DNA from: Breviolum minutum Mf 1.05b.01
Taxonomy: Eukaryota > Sar > Dinophyceae > Suessiales > Symbiodiniaceae
Assembly: GCA_000507305.1 (NCBI GenBank)
Contig: DF240221.1
Coordinates: 1-64,000, forward strand
Direction of reading: 5' to 3'
DNA: 64,000 nucleotides
Under the pieces are notes generated by a model, which saw only the letters and a list, made by a program, of their open reading frames with translations, ran no database searches and had not been told where the DNA came from. The stretch's first letter is position 1. Each line of letters begins with the position of its first letter. This document shows positions 24,456 to 36,600 of the stretch, in pieces. Made by a program: the position numbers and the translations under genes.

Positions 24456-24613
24456 GTTTTCCGCAGATCCATCCAAGAGCTGCCATTTGACCAAACAGCT
24501 CATCTTTCCCGCAGCTGCTTTCATCAAAAAGTGTGCCCGCTCTATGTAGACATTGAGAGTGATGAAGCCGGAAGTCTTTGTGAGACTATTCCCAGAAAAA
24601 GGAATGAGAAGGT
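24456..24613 (+). CDS. candidate exon, unknown
   Basis: Open after GTGCAG; reads F-R-R-S-I-Q-E-L-P-F-D-Q-T-A-H and Y-V-D-I-E-S-D-E-A-G-S. No family. It may be the last exon of the Pro-rich gene or an upstream exon of the dioxygenase gene. Confidence 0.3.
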
Positions 24614-24691
24614 AGGCGAGATGAATGTTTGTTGCAAGCACGTTGCTGAGTTTTTTTGTTGGTTGGTCAAGGTAGAGCTTCCGACTAGCAA

Positions 24692-24815
24692 ATATGTTGG
24701 GAGGCTCCCACTCCCGGTAACAGTGACCACGAGGAGGCTTACATTTGCAATAGGGGATCCCGCTAAACCTTCATTTGCCACCGTTACTGGGAGGGGGAGT
24801 ATCCCAACATACATC
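24692..24815. repeat. inverted-repeat (foldback, MITE-like) element
   Basis: The left arm near 24692-24724 (atgttgggaggctcccactc...) and the right arm near 24779-24815 (...gggagtatcccaacatacat) are reverse complements over about 32 bp with a few mismatches. Weaker pairing continues inward. The element is about 124 bp and lies just upstream of the dioxygenase start. Confidence 0.75.
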
Positions 24816-24877
24816 CCAACATATAACATCATATAACCAACTCGTACCACAAAACCGAATTGCTGAGTGGGGCCAAA

Positions 24878-27221
24878 ATGATGGAAATTCAGTTTGAGCT
24901 TCAAGCCACTCAAATTTCACAGGGAGGCTTCAAGGTTGACTGGTTGACTTCCTTCACAGCTGGCATGCCGTCCACCTCAGCGGTAGCTGCCTTGTTGGGC
25001 GCCAGCCTTGCCTTGTTGCCCTATGGTTCTACAAAAGATGCGACGTTTGCACGCTTGAGACGCCGCCGGCAGCCGCTGGAGCGGCTGAGGAAGGAGATGT
25101 TTTTTTTTTGCGTTTGGGTGTGTGCTACATTTTTTTCTGCTGCAACTCCATTAGAAATATGTCCGAATTATCGCCTATATTTAAATTTAGGATAATTTAG
25201 GTGGGTCCGTCAGATCCAACCTCAATAATATCCGGTTTTTCCATATGTCCGAGTTGATCTGAGAGCAAATCCAGAATTTGAAGCCCAGAGTACATTATCC
25301 GTCAGATTCAGGGAATGTCACCTCAGAATCGGCCCTCCGTTTCAAACATGCTTGTCTCCAAATTCCAGTGCTTCTGCATCTTGTTTCTGCACTCATTCCA
25401 GGAGTTGACGTTGAAACCAAAAGGATCCACGCAGAATGGACCCGTTTTGGGTCCACCTGCAGAACTGTCCTCGGGTCCGATGCTTCCCTTCAACGTGGCC
25501 TTGGAGGATGGCTCCGTGGTGGATGGCTCTGATGCATGGCGAGCGACGTCTCGGGAAGCCGCTGCACAAGATTTGCTGCTGGGAGATGGTGGCAAGCTGG
25601 AAGTTTCAGAAGATCCGGTGACAGACCTTTGTGAGAACCTTGGATTCAGGTCCCTGGCCGTCCAGGTTGCTGTTGAGTTGTTTATGTATCTTTATGCTGC
25701 CCCCTGTACCCAAATGTGCTGCCACTAAGGAATGGTGTTGCTAGGGTGCCTGGAGTCCTTTCGAAGGAAGTTGCTTCTGAGATGTACAACTTTGTTTTAG
25801 AGGACTTGGCACAGGCACAGGCAGCGGTTGAGGCGCGGGATTTATCCTTGAAGTTGTCAACCATGATTTGGCCTTTAACTTTTGGATTTTGTTTTAACCT
25901 TTCACAGGCTCTTTAAGTAATATCTCAAAAGCCTATATACTCCATAGTATGTACATCTGACTGGGTCTGAGTTTGTTTTGTTTGTTGTGCTTCTTCTTCT
26001 TCTTCTTCTTCTTCTTCTTGCTTTTGTCGTTGTGTTTTTTCTCCCAGGCGGACCCTCGCCTGAAGCACAAGTACTTTTCGCGACACATCCGCCAAACGCG
26101 CGGGAGTGCCACAGGACCACAGACGCGTTGGGAGCTTCAACTGCCTTGGACTGACTTGACGGAGCGAGTCCTTAAGCAGCTCCTTCAAGGCAAGACCCAA
26201 CCCCGGACGCAAAGAGTGGCTCCATATGACATTTCGCATATTTTCGCATCATTTGTGAGTTTTCTATTTTCTAAGTCCCAGTTACAAGTCTACAGGTTCC
26301 ATTGGTTCCACCTTCACAGCAGTTGCTGGCACAAACGCAGAGCTGTGGGAATTCACCGCGCTGGTGGCCATGCCGGGTGCTGTGCCGCAACAGCTCCACT
26401 GCGATGTGGGGGACGAGCTGCCAGCCTTGTTCACTGCTTTCGTGGCGTTGCAAGGGGTAGAGCGCACAATGGGACCCACGTCCCTAGGTCGAACGGGATT
26501 TTCGGCCTTGGATTTTGTTGTGTATACCTGGATGCTGGGTAAGTTGCAGCTTGTTGAAAAGCCCTCGTTTTTTCTCAAGGCGATTTCTGCCCAAGACCCA
26601 TCGCAGTGACAGTGCGGCAAGGAGGAAGTTTTCTGTGCCTGGCCATTGGAGTTTGAGGAACTGCGAAGGTGAAATTTTGTGAGGCATCAACCTATGGTAA
26701 CACCTAAAAGGGGCCCGCAAAGAAGCCTTGATGTTTATGGCTGTTATCCCACCCACAGATTGCCAGGAAAAAAAAATTCCGCTCTCCAGGTGGACAAGTC
26801 GCAGTTTCTCAATACTGCAACTTCAAAGGCCCAAGTGCTGCATGGATGGGGGAGATTCTCATGCTTCATTTGCTTCCTTCCATTTCCATCTCTTCTCTTC
26901 TCATTATTCAAGGTAAAGAGTTTAGCTCCCGTGGTACAGCTCCGTGGGGCTTCGTCACCTCCTGTCGACCAGGTAGCCCTGCTTGAGGTAGGAGATGCTT
27001 CCGTTTACGACGGCCGCATCTTGCACTGTGGCACTGGCAACGCCTCGGAGCGGCCGCGGCTGCTGCTGGTGGTCACCGTGCGGCACCCAGAGGGCAACGT
27101 GGCACCCGAGTCGCGGAAGACGCAAAGAGCCCTTCGTGGGGCAGCAACTCTGGGTGAGCTCAGTGAGCTGCGAGAAAAAATTGGCCCAGCTTGGCGATTT
27201 ACAGTGGGGGGGGGGGCATAA
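24878..27221 (+). CDS. phytanoyl-CoA dioxygenase (PhyH)-like Fe(II)/2-oxoglutarate oxygenase
   Basis: Hydroxylates an unknown substrate using Fe(II), O2 and 2-oxoglutarate. Exons: 24878-about 25089 (ATG start; hydrophobic then Arg-rich), 25402-25617, about 25716-25832, 26048-26189, 26296-about 26480, 26580-26621, 26790-about 26828 and about 26912-27221. Motifs: V-P-G-V-L-S-K-E-V-A opens the domain. W-E-F-T-A-L-V-A-M-P-G is followed by Q-L-H-C-D, the iron-binding HxD (26397-26405). Then come M-G-P-T, and R-F-L-P-K-T-H in a 42-bp exon. Y-D-G-R-I-L-H-C-G carries the distal His, and E-R-P-R-L-L-L-V-V-T-V the 2-oxoglutarate Arg. The complete triad suggests an active enzyme. Introns after 25832 and 26189 start with GC and join in phase. 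The stop follows a run of 11 G. Confidence 0.87.
25989..26019. repeat. (TTC)n polypyrimidine microsatellite in an intron
   Basis: About ten TTC units just upstream of the 26048 acceptor; it may serve as an extended polypyrimidine tract. Confidence 0.85.
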
Positions 27222-28231
27222 CACGAATCTTTGGGGCTGCTTGGGTGTGGGAGGGGCGTGACAGAGTTCAAGGGAGCTTGACGGCATCTAAGCAAATATG
27301 GGAGGTGGCGAATGTAAGAAATACAGTAGTCGCACTTTTGAGCATACACATGACGGTCGGACGAAAACCTACCAAACAATAAGCAGAACCGTTTCGTCAG
27401 GACATGATGGTTCGAATCACAAAGACACACTGGACACTGGACATCAAAGGATCAAAGGATCAATAGAACGTCTCTATATTAACACTAACAAGCAAGCCCA
27501 AACCACCCACACTGCTCAATCTCAAATGCACCAACCCCACCCCCCTGACTGCCAGTCTCATCGACAGTTTGCAGGCTGAACTATCAAGTTCCGCGTGCGG
27601 CCAGCCCAGTGCAAATGCCTATTCCCAAGCCGTCGCCGCGACAGGATTCGCTGCTTGGCTTGGTTGGCATTGGTCCAGAAACAGTGTGAAGTAGGTAGAC
27701 GGAGATCCAACTATATTCCGTCAAGCACGGGGCAACGAACCGTCAGTTAGGGTGGCAACCGTCCCAAACACACCACAAGGCGGCCCAATCCCTCCCCGAT
27801 CTTACGCGACTGCTGGAACTGTTCAGGCCTCATTCGACGGCAACAGCGGCCACCATTTGCCCGGTGCCAGCGTTATCAACGCCTGCGCACAGTGAGAGGA
27901 CAATTGCAAGCCCCATGATCCTCTCTGCTAGCCTCCCTAACCGGCAGAGCCCTCATGAGAAGGCAGGGAACAGACTGACAAACTCAGATGATCAGGACCT
28001 TGAAAATCGTACCCGTATTGTGGCCCTCTGTTGTCGAAGGGTAAGGTCGAAAGCATCACATGTGGGAAAAGAGATACAGGCAGATTCCGAGCCTGAACAT
28101 GTTCTCCTGTGCATTCATATGTTGGCTGCTAATGCTTGCTTTTGCATGCTCATTTCAATAATTGATATACTGTTTAGTGGAAGTTGGTCTACGCCTCCAT
28201 CTATCTTGATTCAACATTAAATGCCCATCAG
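27222..28231. other. intergenic; one interrupted open stretch
   Basis: From about 27,527 to 27,888 one plus frame is open except for a single TAG near 27,692. It reads T-A-S-L-I-D-S-L-Q-A-E-L-S-S and later R-S-Y-A-T-A-G-T-V-Q-A-S. It could be a decayed ORF or two exons split around that stop. No family recognised. Confidence 0.3.
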
Positions 28232-29302
28232 GTGCAAGCAGTTCGTCATGATCGCCTGGCCGAAACGGCGCGAGCTTCCCTGTCCAACGGTCTGATGTGG
28301 CGCCCTGTGAGCACAGCCACCACGCCGGATCCCTTGTTGATGGCTCATGGCTCGCCCTGTGCCATGGTGCGGACTCCAGATCCACCGGAATCCAGGAAAT
28401 TAAGTGCCGTTTTGGAGTCGCAGCCTAGTGAACTGACAGCATTTGGCTATGCAGTTGCAGCTTTTTTAACGTCTTTTTTACATTGGTAGACAGAGAGAGT
28501 GCCGCTCGCTCTCACAAATTTCCTTCAGCGTCATGAGGTTTAGCATCGTCATTCCAGGGCAGAGACAGCCCGCTACCGCAGTACACCTCCGCCATCTTGT
28601 TGCGGAGCTCGTCGTCTAAGCGGAGCCGTGGCATGTCACCAGGGCCTAGTTGCATGGTGCGACCACCCAGTCCCATAGATGCTTCTCCGGCAGGTGCCTT
28701 GGTTGACTGATTTGGTTGCAGGTGGTTGCAGGTGGTTTGCTGGTGGTTTGCTGCAGGTTATGAAAGGTTATGTTTCAAGTTTCAAAAAGAGTTTATTGTG
28801 GAGCACCACATCCAACAACAACCTTGAAGTGCACTAGGCACTGACGGACCGCGCCGTGGTGTCCTCCAAGATCTGGGGGAAGGCACTACAGCTGGTGCCC
28901 TGAATGTTAGCCTGGCATTATTTGACCTCTTCTGCGCTGCTGTCTCTGAGAAGATTGTGGAGCAGGTTTGTATCGAGTCTGGACCTCAACGTGGCTGGTG
29001 AAGACCAGGATGATGTAACCAATGACGCAAAAATACACGCTGTGTCGCCCGCAGGTGTGCACTGTGAGAAATGCCCATTTTGTTGTTTTGCATGTGACAT
29101 GTCCACAGCCACAAGCGACTCGATATGTCCAAGGTTGTCAAGGCACTTGCAGCAAGAGGAACTCCAGTGGGATCAGCTGGTGGTCATGCGGCCCTTGCAG
29201 ACGTTGGCACAGATCATTGCATCCTTGATGTCCGGCTCTGGGCCACTGAAGGAGGAGGCTTTTTGGCATCTGCTGGGGGATGAGAAAGAGCAACTGGGCT
29301 GA
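28232..29302 (+). CDS. unknown multi-exon protein
   Basis: Exons: 28232-about 28402 (V-R-H-D-R-L-A-E-T-A-R-A-S-L), 28558-28693 (Ser/Pro/Arg-rich), 28838-28965 and 29109-29302. The first two share the style S-P-C-A-M-V-R-T-P and P-S-C-M-V-R-P-P. Exon 28558-28693 ends in phase 1 (GCA-G/GT) and joins 28838 in phase to read A-G-T-D-G-P-R-R-G, then L-N-V-S-L-A-L-F-D-L-F; this supports the plus strand. The last exon is open in all three frames. The longest, reading L-Q-Q-E-E-L-Q-W-D-Q-L-V and ending at TGA 29302, is preferred but not proven. No enzyme domain is recognised. Confidence 0.5.
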
Positions 29303-30676
29303 GAGTCGGCTGAGGTCTTGACACTGCTCACATGAATGTGAAGTTATTGTATGCTGAGATTAGTGCTCCACGGTCATTACAAGTACAGACTCTTTCAAAT
29401 TCCAACTGTGGCTCAACCGCCAAGTTGATTTTACTAGCAATTATGTGCAATTATACTTTTACTTTATACATTCCAACTTGGTCACTTTGTCACCGGTTTC
29501 TTGGAACCTAGGTACATGCCCTGGTGGACGGCTCTTCTTGCTAGACATGGCATCCAACAATCGGGGCATTCGCTGTCACATCTGCAACTGGTGGACTTCA
29601 TTGGCTCCGCCTGTCGCCTGTTACGCGATTCCTTTGCGCACCTCAACGGCAATCGGCACAGATGCACCCAAGGACCACAGTTGGATTCCAGTCAACCGCA
29701 ATCGGCACGACCCAAACGTGCATCGGCCTTCGCCTGTCGAGGCCCGAATCGTACCTCCGCAACCTACGCACGGTGCGCTTCGGGGCTCATCGACTTCACG
29801 ACCGTCGCCTGGGATGAAGAGATGAAGATGGGATGTATATAGCAGCCTTGGGTGGAGTATCATAGCATGTTGTGCCAGCTGTGAAAAGACCAGCAGCTCA
29901 TTCGCAAACTTGTTGCTGGTGTTGCGCTGAGGCTACGAGGATTTCAAGCTCTTATCGCCCAATCGCTTTGGAAGGACTTATCGTTGCCGTGGCCGTACTT
30001 CAGCTGCAGATTTGCTGGCAGAAAAGGAAGCCTACAACAGCTGGGTACGGGTGTGCACTCGCTGAGATACATTCGGTTGGGGCATGTTGAAGCTGATATC
30101 TGCCGTGAAAAACGAAGTAATATCGTCAGTATATCCAGTTCAAGTTCTCAAATGATGCTTATCCCCTTCAAAAGTCTTTGAATCCACCAATCAACACACC
30201 CTCAGCTTCAAACTGGGGCAACATATGACTTGGCATTCCTTTGGGGAATGGCCATGGCGGGGGAGATGAAAAAATCCTATGAAACACGTTTCTACATGTT
30301 TCAAGCATGCTTCGGTTGGCTGCTGCGACTCAGGCTTAAGCTTCGAGGAACGCTTGTGTTCGCAAGTGCGTAAGGATCGCATTGCATGCCCTGCAGAGCC
30401 TTGGCTGCATAGGAAGGGAGCTTACGGAACCTGATCTGTGATGACTGGCATGTGTGGTGGGGGGGGGACCAGAAACACCGTGGATTTCCAGTATTTTTGT
30501 TGGATTCCGAATGGCCCAGCACTAAAATAAGCATAGTAGATGGAGAACCGTATCAACAGTTCCTATCTCTGACCAACTCGCCTCACTGAAAGAATGCTTC
30601 AAGATGCGCTGATGATAGGAATCTTATAGGAAAGAGGATATCGTGATTTGATGTGATTTGAACATGTGCCAACTAG
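29303..30676. other. intergenic with a GC-rich open block
   Basis: 29,510-29,830 is open in all three plus frames and partly on the minus strand. It is GC-rich with C-H-I-C or R-G-P-N-R type residues depending on frame, and no family is recognised. It might be a transposon scrap or an upstream exon of the kinase gene. The kinase glycine-rich loop and AxK lysine were looked for here and not found. Confidence 0.3.
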
Positions 30677-33600
30677 GCGTGCTTTTCACACCTATCAGTT
30701 GAGGATCAAGTTCGAGCAGAAGCGGAGACATTGCGCTCTATGCACCATCCCAATCTTCATCGTGTCGTGGAGAGCTTTGAGGATGGGAGTTGCAATTGCA
30801 GTAAGAGCAAGAGATAAATCCAAGTTGGAAATGGATAAAAGCAGCGCGAGCAAGCTTCACATCTCTGGCTAAAGATTCGCCAGTCATCATCACATTTGTT
30901 TTGAAGGCAAGACTGGGAGACACGTGGGCTCTGTTCCATTTTCTGATTCGTAAAATGGTTTCTTTGTCAAATCTACTTTATATAGATGATATGATACATC
31001 ACTAAAATATCAAAGAATATGCGCACATCTTTTGATCAGAGAGAGAGAGACTGGCCAGGACTTCAACAGCATCTACATCATCTTGGAGTTTCTGGGCGGA
31101 CGTCCAAACATTCCAACCTCGACCGTCGTGATTTCCCCTCCACTCGGCTCCGAGGTTGGTCGATAGCATCCGGCTGCTGGCCTTTCTCCGTTCACGCTAC
31201 GAGGCAAAGGCCCAGATTACGGAAGCATGGCTGTCGCAGGTGGGGTGCAGGGGATGTGAGGATCTGACCGCTGACGATCAAGGACCCAAAAATCAGGAAA
31301 AAATCAGAAAAAATCAATGAACTTCCAAAGAGTCTTTGGAAATTAAGACTGGGGCAGCTCCAACAAACGAAGAATAATGATTCATGATGTGATGTGATGT
31401 ATTTACGCATCATATAAAAACATCCTCAACAGATAAACCAGCCGAATTTGTGAGCACCATGGGTTTGACCGTTTGACCAGGTGATGAGGCAAGTTCTGGA
31501 AGCCTTGGGATTCTGCCATCAGATGAAACCCCGCAGCATTGTCACCTTGCCATGATTCAGCAATGAGGGGTTTGTGAAGGGAGGGATCTGTAGGATACGG
31601 TGAAGTTCGGGGATGAAAGTTGGAAAGCCATCCACATTGGGTAGAATTCGTCAGGTGCATGGTGACCTGGGAATGGACAGCGTGACCTTAGCATCGAGCT
31701 CGGATCCGGCCACTTCCCCTCATGTGCTTTGGTAGATGGAATGAGAAGTTTGGGAAGGTGGCCGCAAATTGACTTGAGTCACTTGAGTGTTTTGTTTGTT
31801 GTCCTGATGATCCTAGGGTCTTAAGATCATCTCAACCAAGCTTGGCACCTTCCAAGGTGCTCATCTCTGACCTAGCCTTGGCTGGGATCCTGCCACCACC
31901 CGGGAACAAGTTGTTGCCTTGTGGCAGCCCTGGCTTTGCATCTATGGCTATGGGTGGAAGGCCCGGCATCCATGACTACGAGGTTGAACAATGTGGACCC
32001 AAGCAGGATGTTTGGGCTTGCGGGTGCTTGTTGTACATTTTGCTGAGTGCCTAGGCCAATTGAGTTTTTGATGGTTTGTTGTTTGTTGGTTCATTTGCTG
32101 CAGAGAAAAAAACCTATTCTGCTCGTTCCCAGTCTTTGTCTGAAGCCGGTCATGCTTCAGTGTATCCTGCAGCCAGAAGGCTCCAATGGTGTGCTGAGGT
32201 GGTTGCATGCCGTTGAAGACCAATGAGGTTTGCTTTGGAGGTCCTTTCCATCCACCTGCGACATCGGCCTCTTATGACATCGAAACTCGCCATGTCTCCA
32301 AGCTTTGGGGTGGGACCGGTGCCAACGATTCCCAATCAATTTGTTCCCCTGGCCATGGAACTGCAAACTTGCATTGTTGAAAGGACTGATGATAGTACTT
32401 GCAGAATATATCGATGGGGTACTTATGTATACTACTTCTACATATATGTCGTCATGTCCATCTATACGTATTGTCCACACAAAATCATGAACACAGTGTT
32501 CAGAGATAAGTGAGCCCAAGTATGCTGATATGCTTCGGTAGGTATAGCATAAATGTGCACAAATAGATTATGCATTTATGATCAGCGCACCTGCTCTATT
32601 CCAAACAAACTACTGGGGGCCAGGGGGAACCAATGACAGAAAGCAGGGAAAGAGATGGCATTGCCTTGGCCACTAATCAAGTGGCTAAACCCTGGGCTCC
32701 TAACCTGGATCTCCATAATTCAAATGACAACCCCGTGAAACAAGCATTGGCTCGCCTTCAGCCATTCGCAACTGGTTGCCGCCTGCCTCAAGGAATGGTC
32801 GAACTTGCGGCATGCCTCTGCCCAAGCAGAAGCCTTGTGTTCAGGTATGCTTGAGAGCATCTTGTCAGCAAATTTTTTGGCCTTAGCTGGCAATGTTTGA
32901 AATGGAAAGCATTGAACGCATGTGTTTCATTCATATGAAGATGACATGAAATCACATATGGGCAGAGAGCAGCGATGCAGCAATCTGTCCAACCTTCAGA
33001 TTGTTGCTTTGTAACCTCACATCCTCATTTATCTCATAATTTGGACGGATGAGTGGCCCAAATATCCCAAAGGGTCCTAGTCATGGCACTGTCATGTGTT
33101 TTGTTGCTCCCGCTTGGGAAAAAAGTACAACTCCATCGATGCTAGGCAACTCGGCGCAGCGTCCCAGTGCTGAAGAGTGCTTATGTTATCAGTGGCTGCA
33201 GCCTGGAAGGACAACGCTGTGCAATGTGGTGCCGATGCCTGTGTTGTTTGGCTTGAAAGTATGGACATGTGAGCTGTTCCTGATTCATGATATTGATGCG
33301 GGCATCTTAAAATGCAAGTTCTTCATTGATGTTTTGGAATGTTTTGGATTGGTTCCATGAACATTTCATGATTTGGCGGTCGCAGTATGTTTTGATGGAA
33401 AGCGTCCTGCAAGCCTTGTTTCTTCTCGCCAAGCAAGGTCACACCAGCCTTTCTATTGGTAGTGTTTTTGAAAAAAAACATATTTTGGCCCGAAGCTGTA
33501 AGTTCCAGAAACCCTTGGGGTTTTCAACACTTTCTGCCTTTCTGCACTTGAGGTTGGAGCGCTTGTTGCATTATGACGCCAGGATTCGAGGTAGTAAGGC

Positions 33601-36600
33601 CTGTTGCAGTATCACTTCATACCAAATGCCCCATGCCATGGATGATACCTATGATACACCAAGCACCAACCACCAACGCCCAGGAGGTGGCAGGTAATGT
33701 CATGACCCAACTGAGCTCTGGGCGTATCTCTTGTGCCAGTAGTGTTTTTGCCAAAGCCACTTTGCCAAGGCAGTTTGAAGCTGGGCGGCATACAGTCGCT
33801 ACATGAGAATTTCTGGCACGTGTGTGTTTATTTTTTTTAATAAGGGGGTATTTCAAGGTATATGGGTATTTGAGAATATATATATATATATAATACATAC
33901 ACATATGGGTAGTTTCTGGTGTTTTGAGGGGATTTCCATTGCTGATTCTGAGGATGGGCGTTTGGAGTCGTTGGATAAGGTGCAGATGAGCCGTGGCAGC
34001 CATGGCAGCCAGTGGGGAAGGTGTGATATGGTAGATACATGGGAGAAGCTGCAGATATCAAAAGTTGTGGCACCTGGAACTGGTCCAGAAAGACTGGAAG
34101 GTCCAAATAATACTCATATCATCTCATATCCATTCACATCCTAAGTTCATAAGTTATTTGAGGCAATTGCAATTCTGGCAGTCAAGTGAGGTGACTGAAA
34201 ATGGAAGTTGATACATCTCCAAGAGCCACTGAGGACGCCTTTGGGTGGTGTAGCGCCATTGCTTCAACTCGGCCTCTCTGTGACCCTGGAAGTCAACATG
34301 GGAAACATTGCCCATTCAGGGCAAACAAACCCTGAGAAGTGCGTCCATTTTTACGACAAACAACATCTACACAGAACACCCACAAAAGTCTTAAAAGCTT
34401 TTGACAACAACTGGTATAAGGTCTTGAAACCAACGATCATTTCAGAAGACAATGGGAAAGCCAGCATTTTTGTTGTGTCCTCCCCAGTGTGAATCAGTTG
34501 ATGAAACAGATGCTAGGCGAATACATGACACTGTTGGACCGATGGTTTCAAGAATGGCCAGAACCGCTGTTGCCTGACTTTTGCCAGGTACAGACCATTG
34601 AACGAATCATGCCCGGAACACAGTTTTTTTCAATTTACTGACCAGCAGAAATTATTAAACAATTAGAAAAACCATGTGCTTGTAGTACGTGCTTGGCCCA
34701 TCCTTTGAGATAATACCTGAACCTCAGCAACCTGTAAAATTTCCAGGCAAGCCTACGACGTGGACGGCCAGGGCAATGTGGCACATGGCTTTTTCGTGCG
34801 TCGTTGCTGTGTTGAATTTTCAGGGGAGGATTGGTGGCGGCTTGGGTGAGTTTACTCAACGGAGGGTTTTGAAGTGTAACGGCCTTCCCAGGTTGCATGG
34901 AGTTGGCTGAAGATCATGTGGTGATAGCCTCAGCTTTTGTCAGATTGGCCACCAGAATCACCTTAAGGATCAATGGATGAAGTTGGTGGGAATCATGAAT
35001 TTGTGGTTAATGAGTTGCATGTTCCCTGACTTAAAAAAAAAGAGGAAATCAGGTGGTTTAGGTGCCTTCATGTTGGCCAGGGTTAGGGTGCTCTTATGTT
35101 TTTTGCTGTGGAAAAATCCTCCCGAGCTTGTGGAGGACCGCGCTTTGTGGCACATTTTTATTTCAGCCAATGAGGACTCGGAGTTTTGGGTGTTCCGTTG
35201 AATTGGAACGCACCAAACGACGGCGGATGTTCGTCAAATAAATGAGGCTTAATGGATTGGATCAAGCTTATCATAATCATTTTTATCGTTGTAGTGGGCA
35301 ACTCTGAAGGCAGCTCAACAACTTTGCCCGAGTTTTTCAAGGTTTGAGACCACGTGCATTTTATTTTGGTCTCACCTTATGCTCTTTGTGGTAAAGCACC
35401 CCTTTGCTGGCAGGATCACCGTGGTGTTCTAAGCGCTTCGAAGTTAGAACAGGTGGGATACCCAGACGTCATCCCGGAGTCGTGTGCCCTTGCTTCAAAA
35501 ATTCCAGACTCCAAGCTGCTGGCCTGTTTTTTAGCAGGTCCTGGATGGGCAAAGTTGGGAAATGCCACTGAGCAAAGGCAATGAGGACCCTGGTTTTGGA
35601 TAGGAGGTTTCCTGAAAAAAACTCCGATCTTGGCCTTCATTCTGCATGTGGTGTTTTGCAAGGACGAAAATACGGAAGGCCCAGGGGCTCAGAGCTTTTG
35701 GACTGTTTCTTCAAGCTTCCCCAAAATCATGAGGGTGATGATGTTGGAAGATGATTTTGTGATGGTGATGATGGTAATGATGGTGATGATGGTGATGGGA
35801 TGGTCATGATGACGACGACCACGATGATAATCGGTAGAGGACTCAGAATTTTTGGAGGACCACCGGCCAAGAACTGTTTTGTTTGGGAAAGACACTTCTT
35901 GAGGATTCAGAATTTCAGGAGCACAACTGGACAACTGCTTGGGAAAGACAATTCTCTACATACTTTGGACCATACCGCACCATACGGATCTATAGAATCG
36001 AAAAGCTCTCAGCTTTCTGTGTAACGGTCTGCCACGAAAAGAAGACATATTCTGACAAACCGCGAAGTACAACGAACCAGCCTTCCCTCCTTACTTCAAG
36101 AGTCAACAAGTCTTGTCTTTTTGCTTGTAAAAATGACCACCATCAGCACTTGCATCTCCTAGCAACTCTTCCTTCCCTGCTGGAGGCAGTGCTCGCATGT
36201 ACATCAGAGCCGCCATGGATCCCGAGCTCACAGCTAGTGAGGTCGAGCTTATGATAAGTGAGGTTTAGGGTTGTTGAGATTCTGGTAGCATTGCCACTAT
36301 TGATCCCATTCTTCCCATTCTTCCCATCCACTTGAAAGATAGGGAGCGTCTAAACGCATATATCGTGCACACACACACACATGAAAATTGTGTATACAAT
36401 TATAGACATGCATTGGTGATATCTCACTGCATCTTTGTTTGTTTTTTTTCCACCAGGAAGCTGACCGTGTTGTAAAATCCCTTAGAGACGTGACAGGCCG
36501 TTCGACAAATCGCAGCAGGTCAGGGGGGAGCTGTTCGATTGGAGGTATCAGCAGAGCTGTCAAGCATGCAGTAAGAAGGGGCATGCGATGATGGATGATG

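Noticed and set aside
27405..27425. ggttcgaatc resembling a tRNA T-arm
   Set aside because: No acceptor stem, D-arm or anticodon arm can be built in the surrounding 80 bases.
28519..28710. A minus-strand frame reading R-L-R-L-D-D-E-L-R-N-K-M-A-E-V-Y
   Set aside because: It looks protein-like, but the plus frame joins in exact phase to the next exon at 28838, and all neighbours are on the plus strand.
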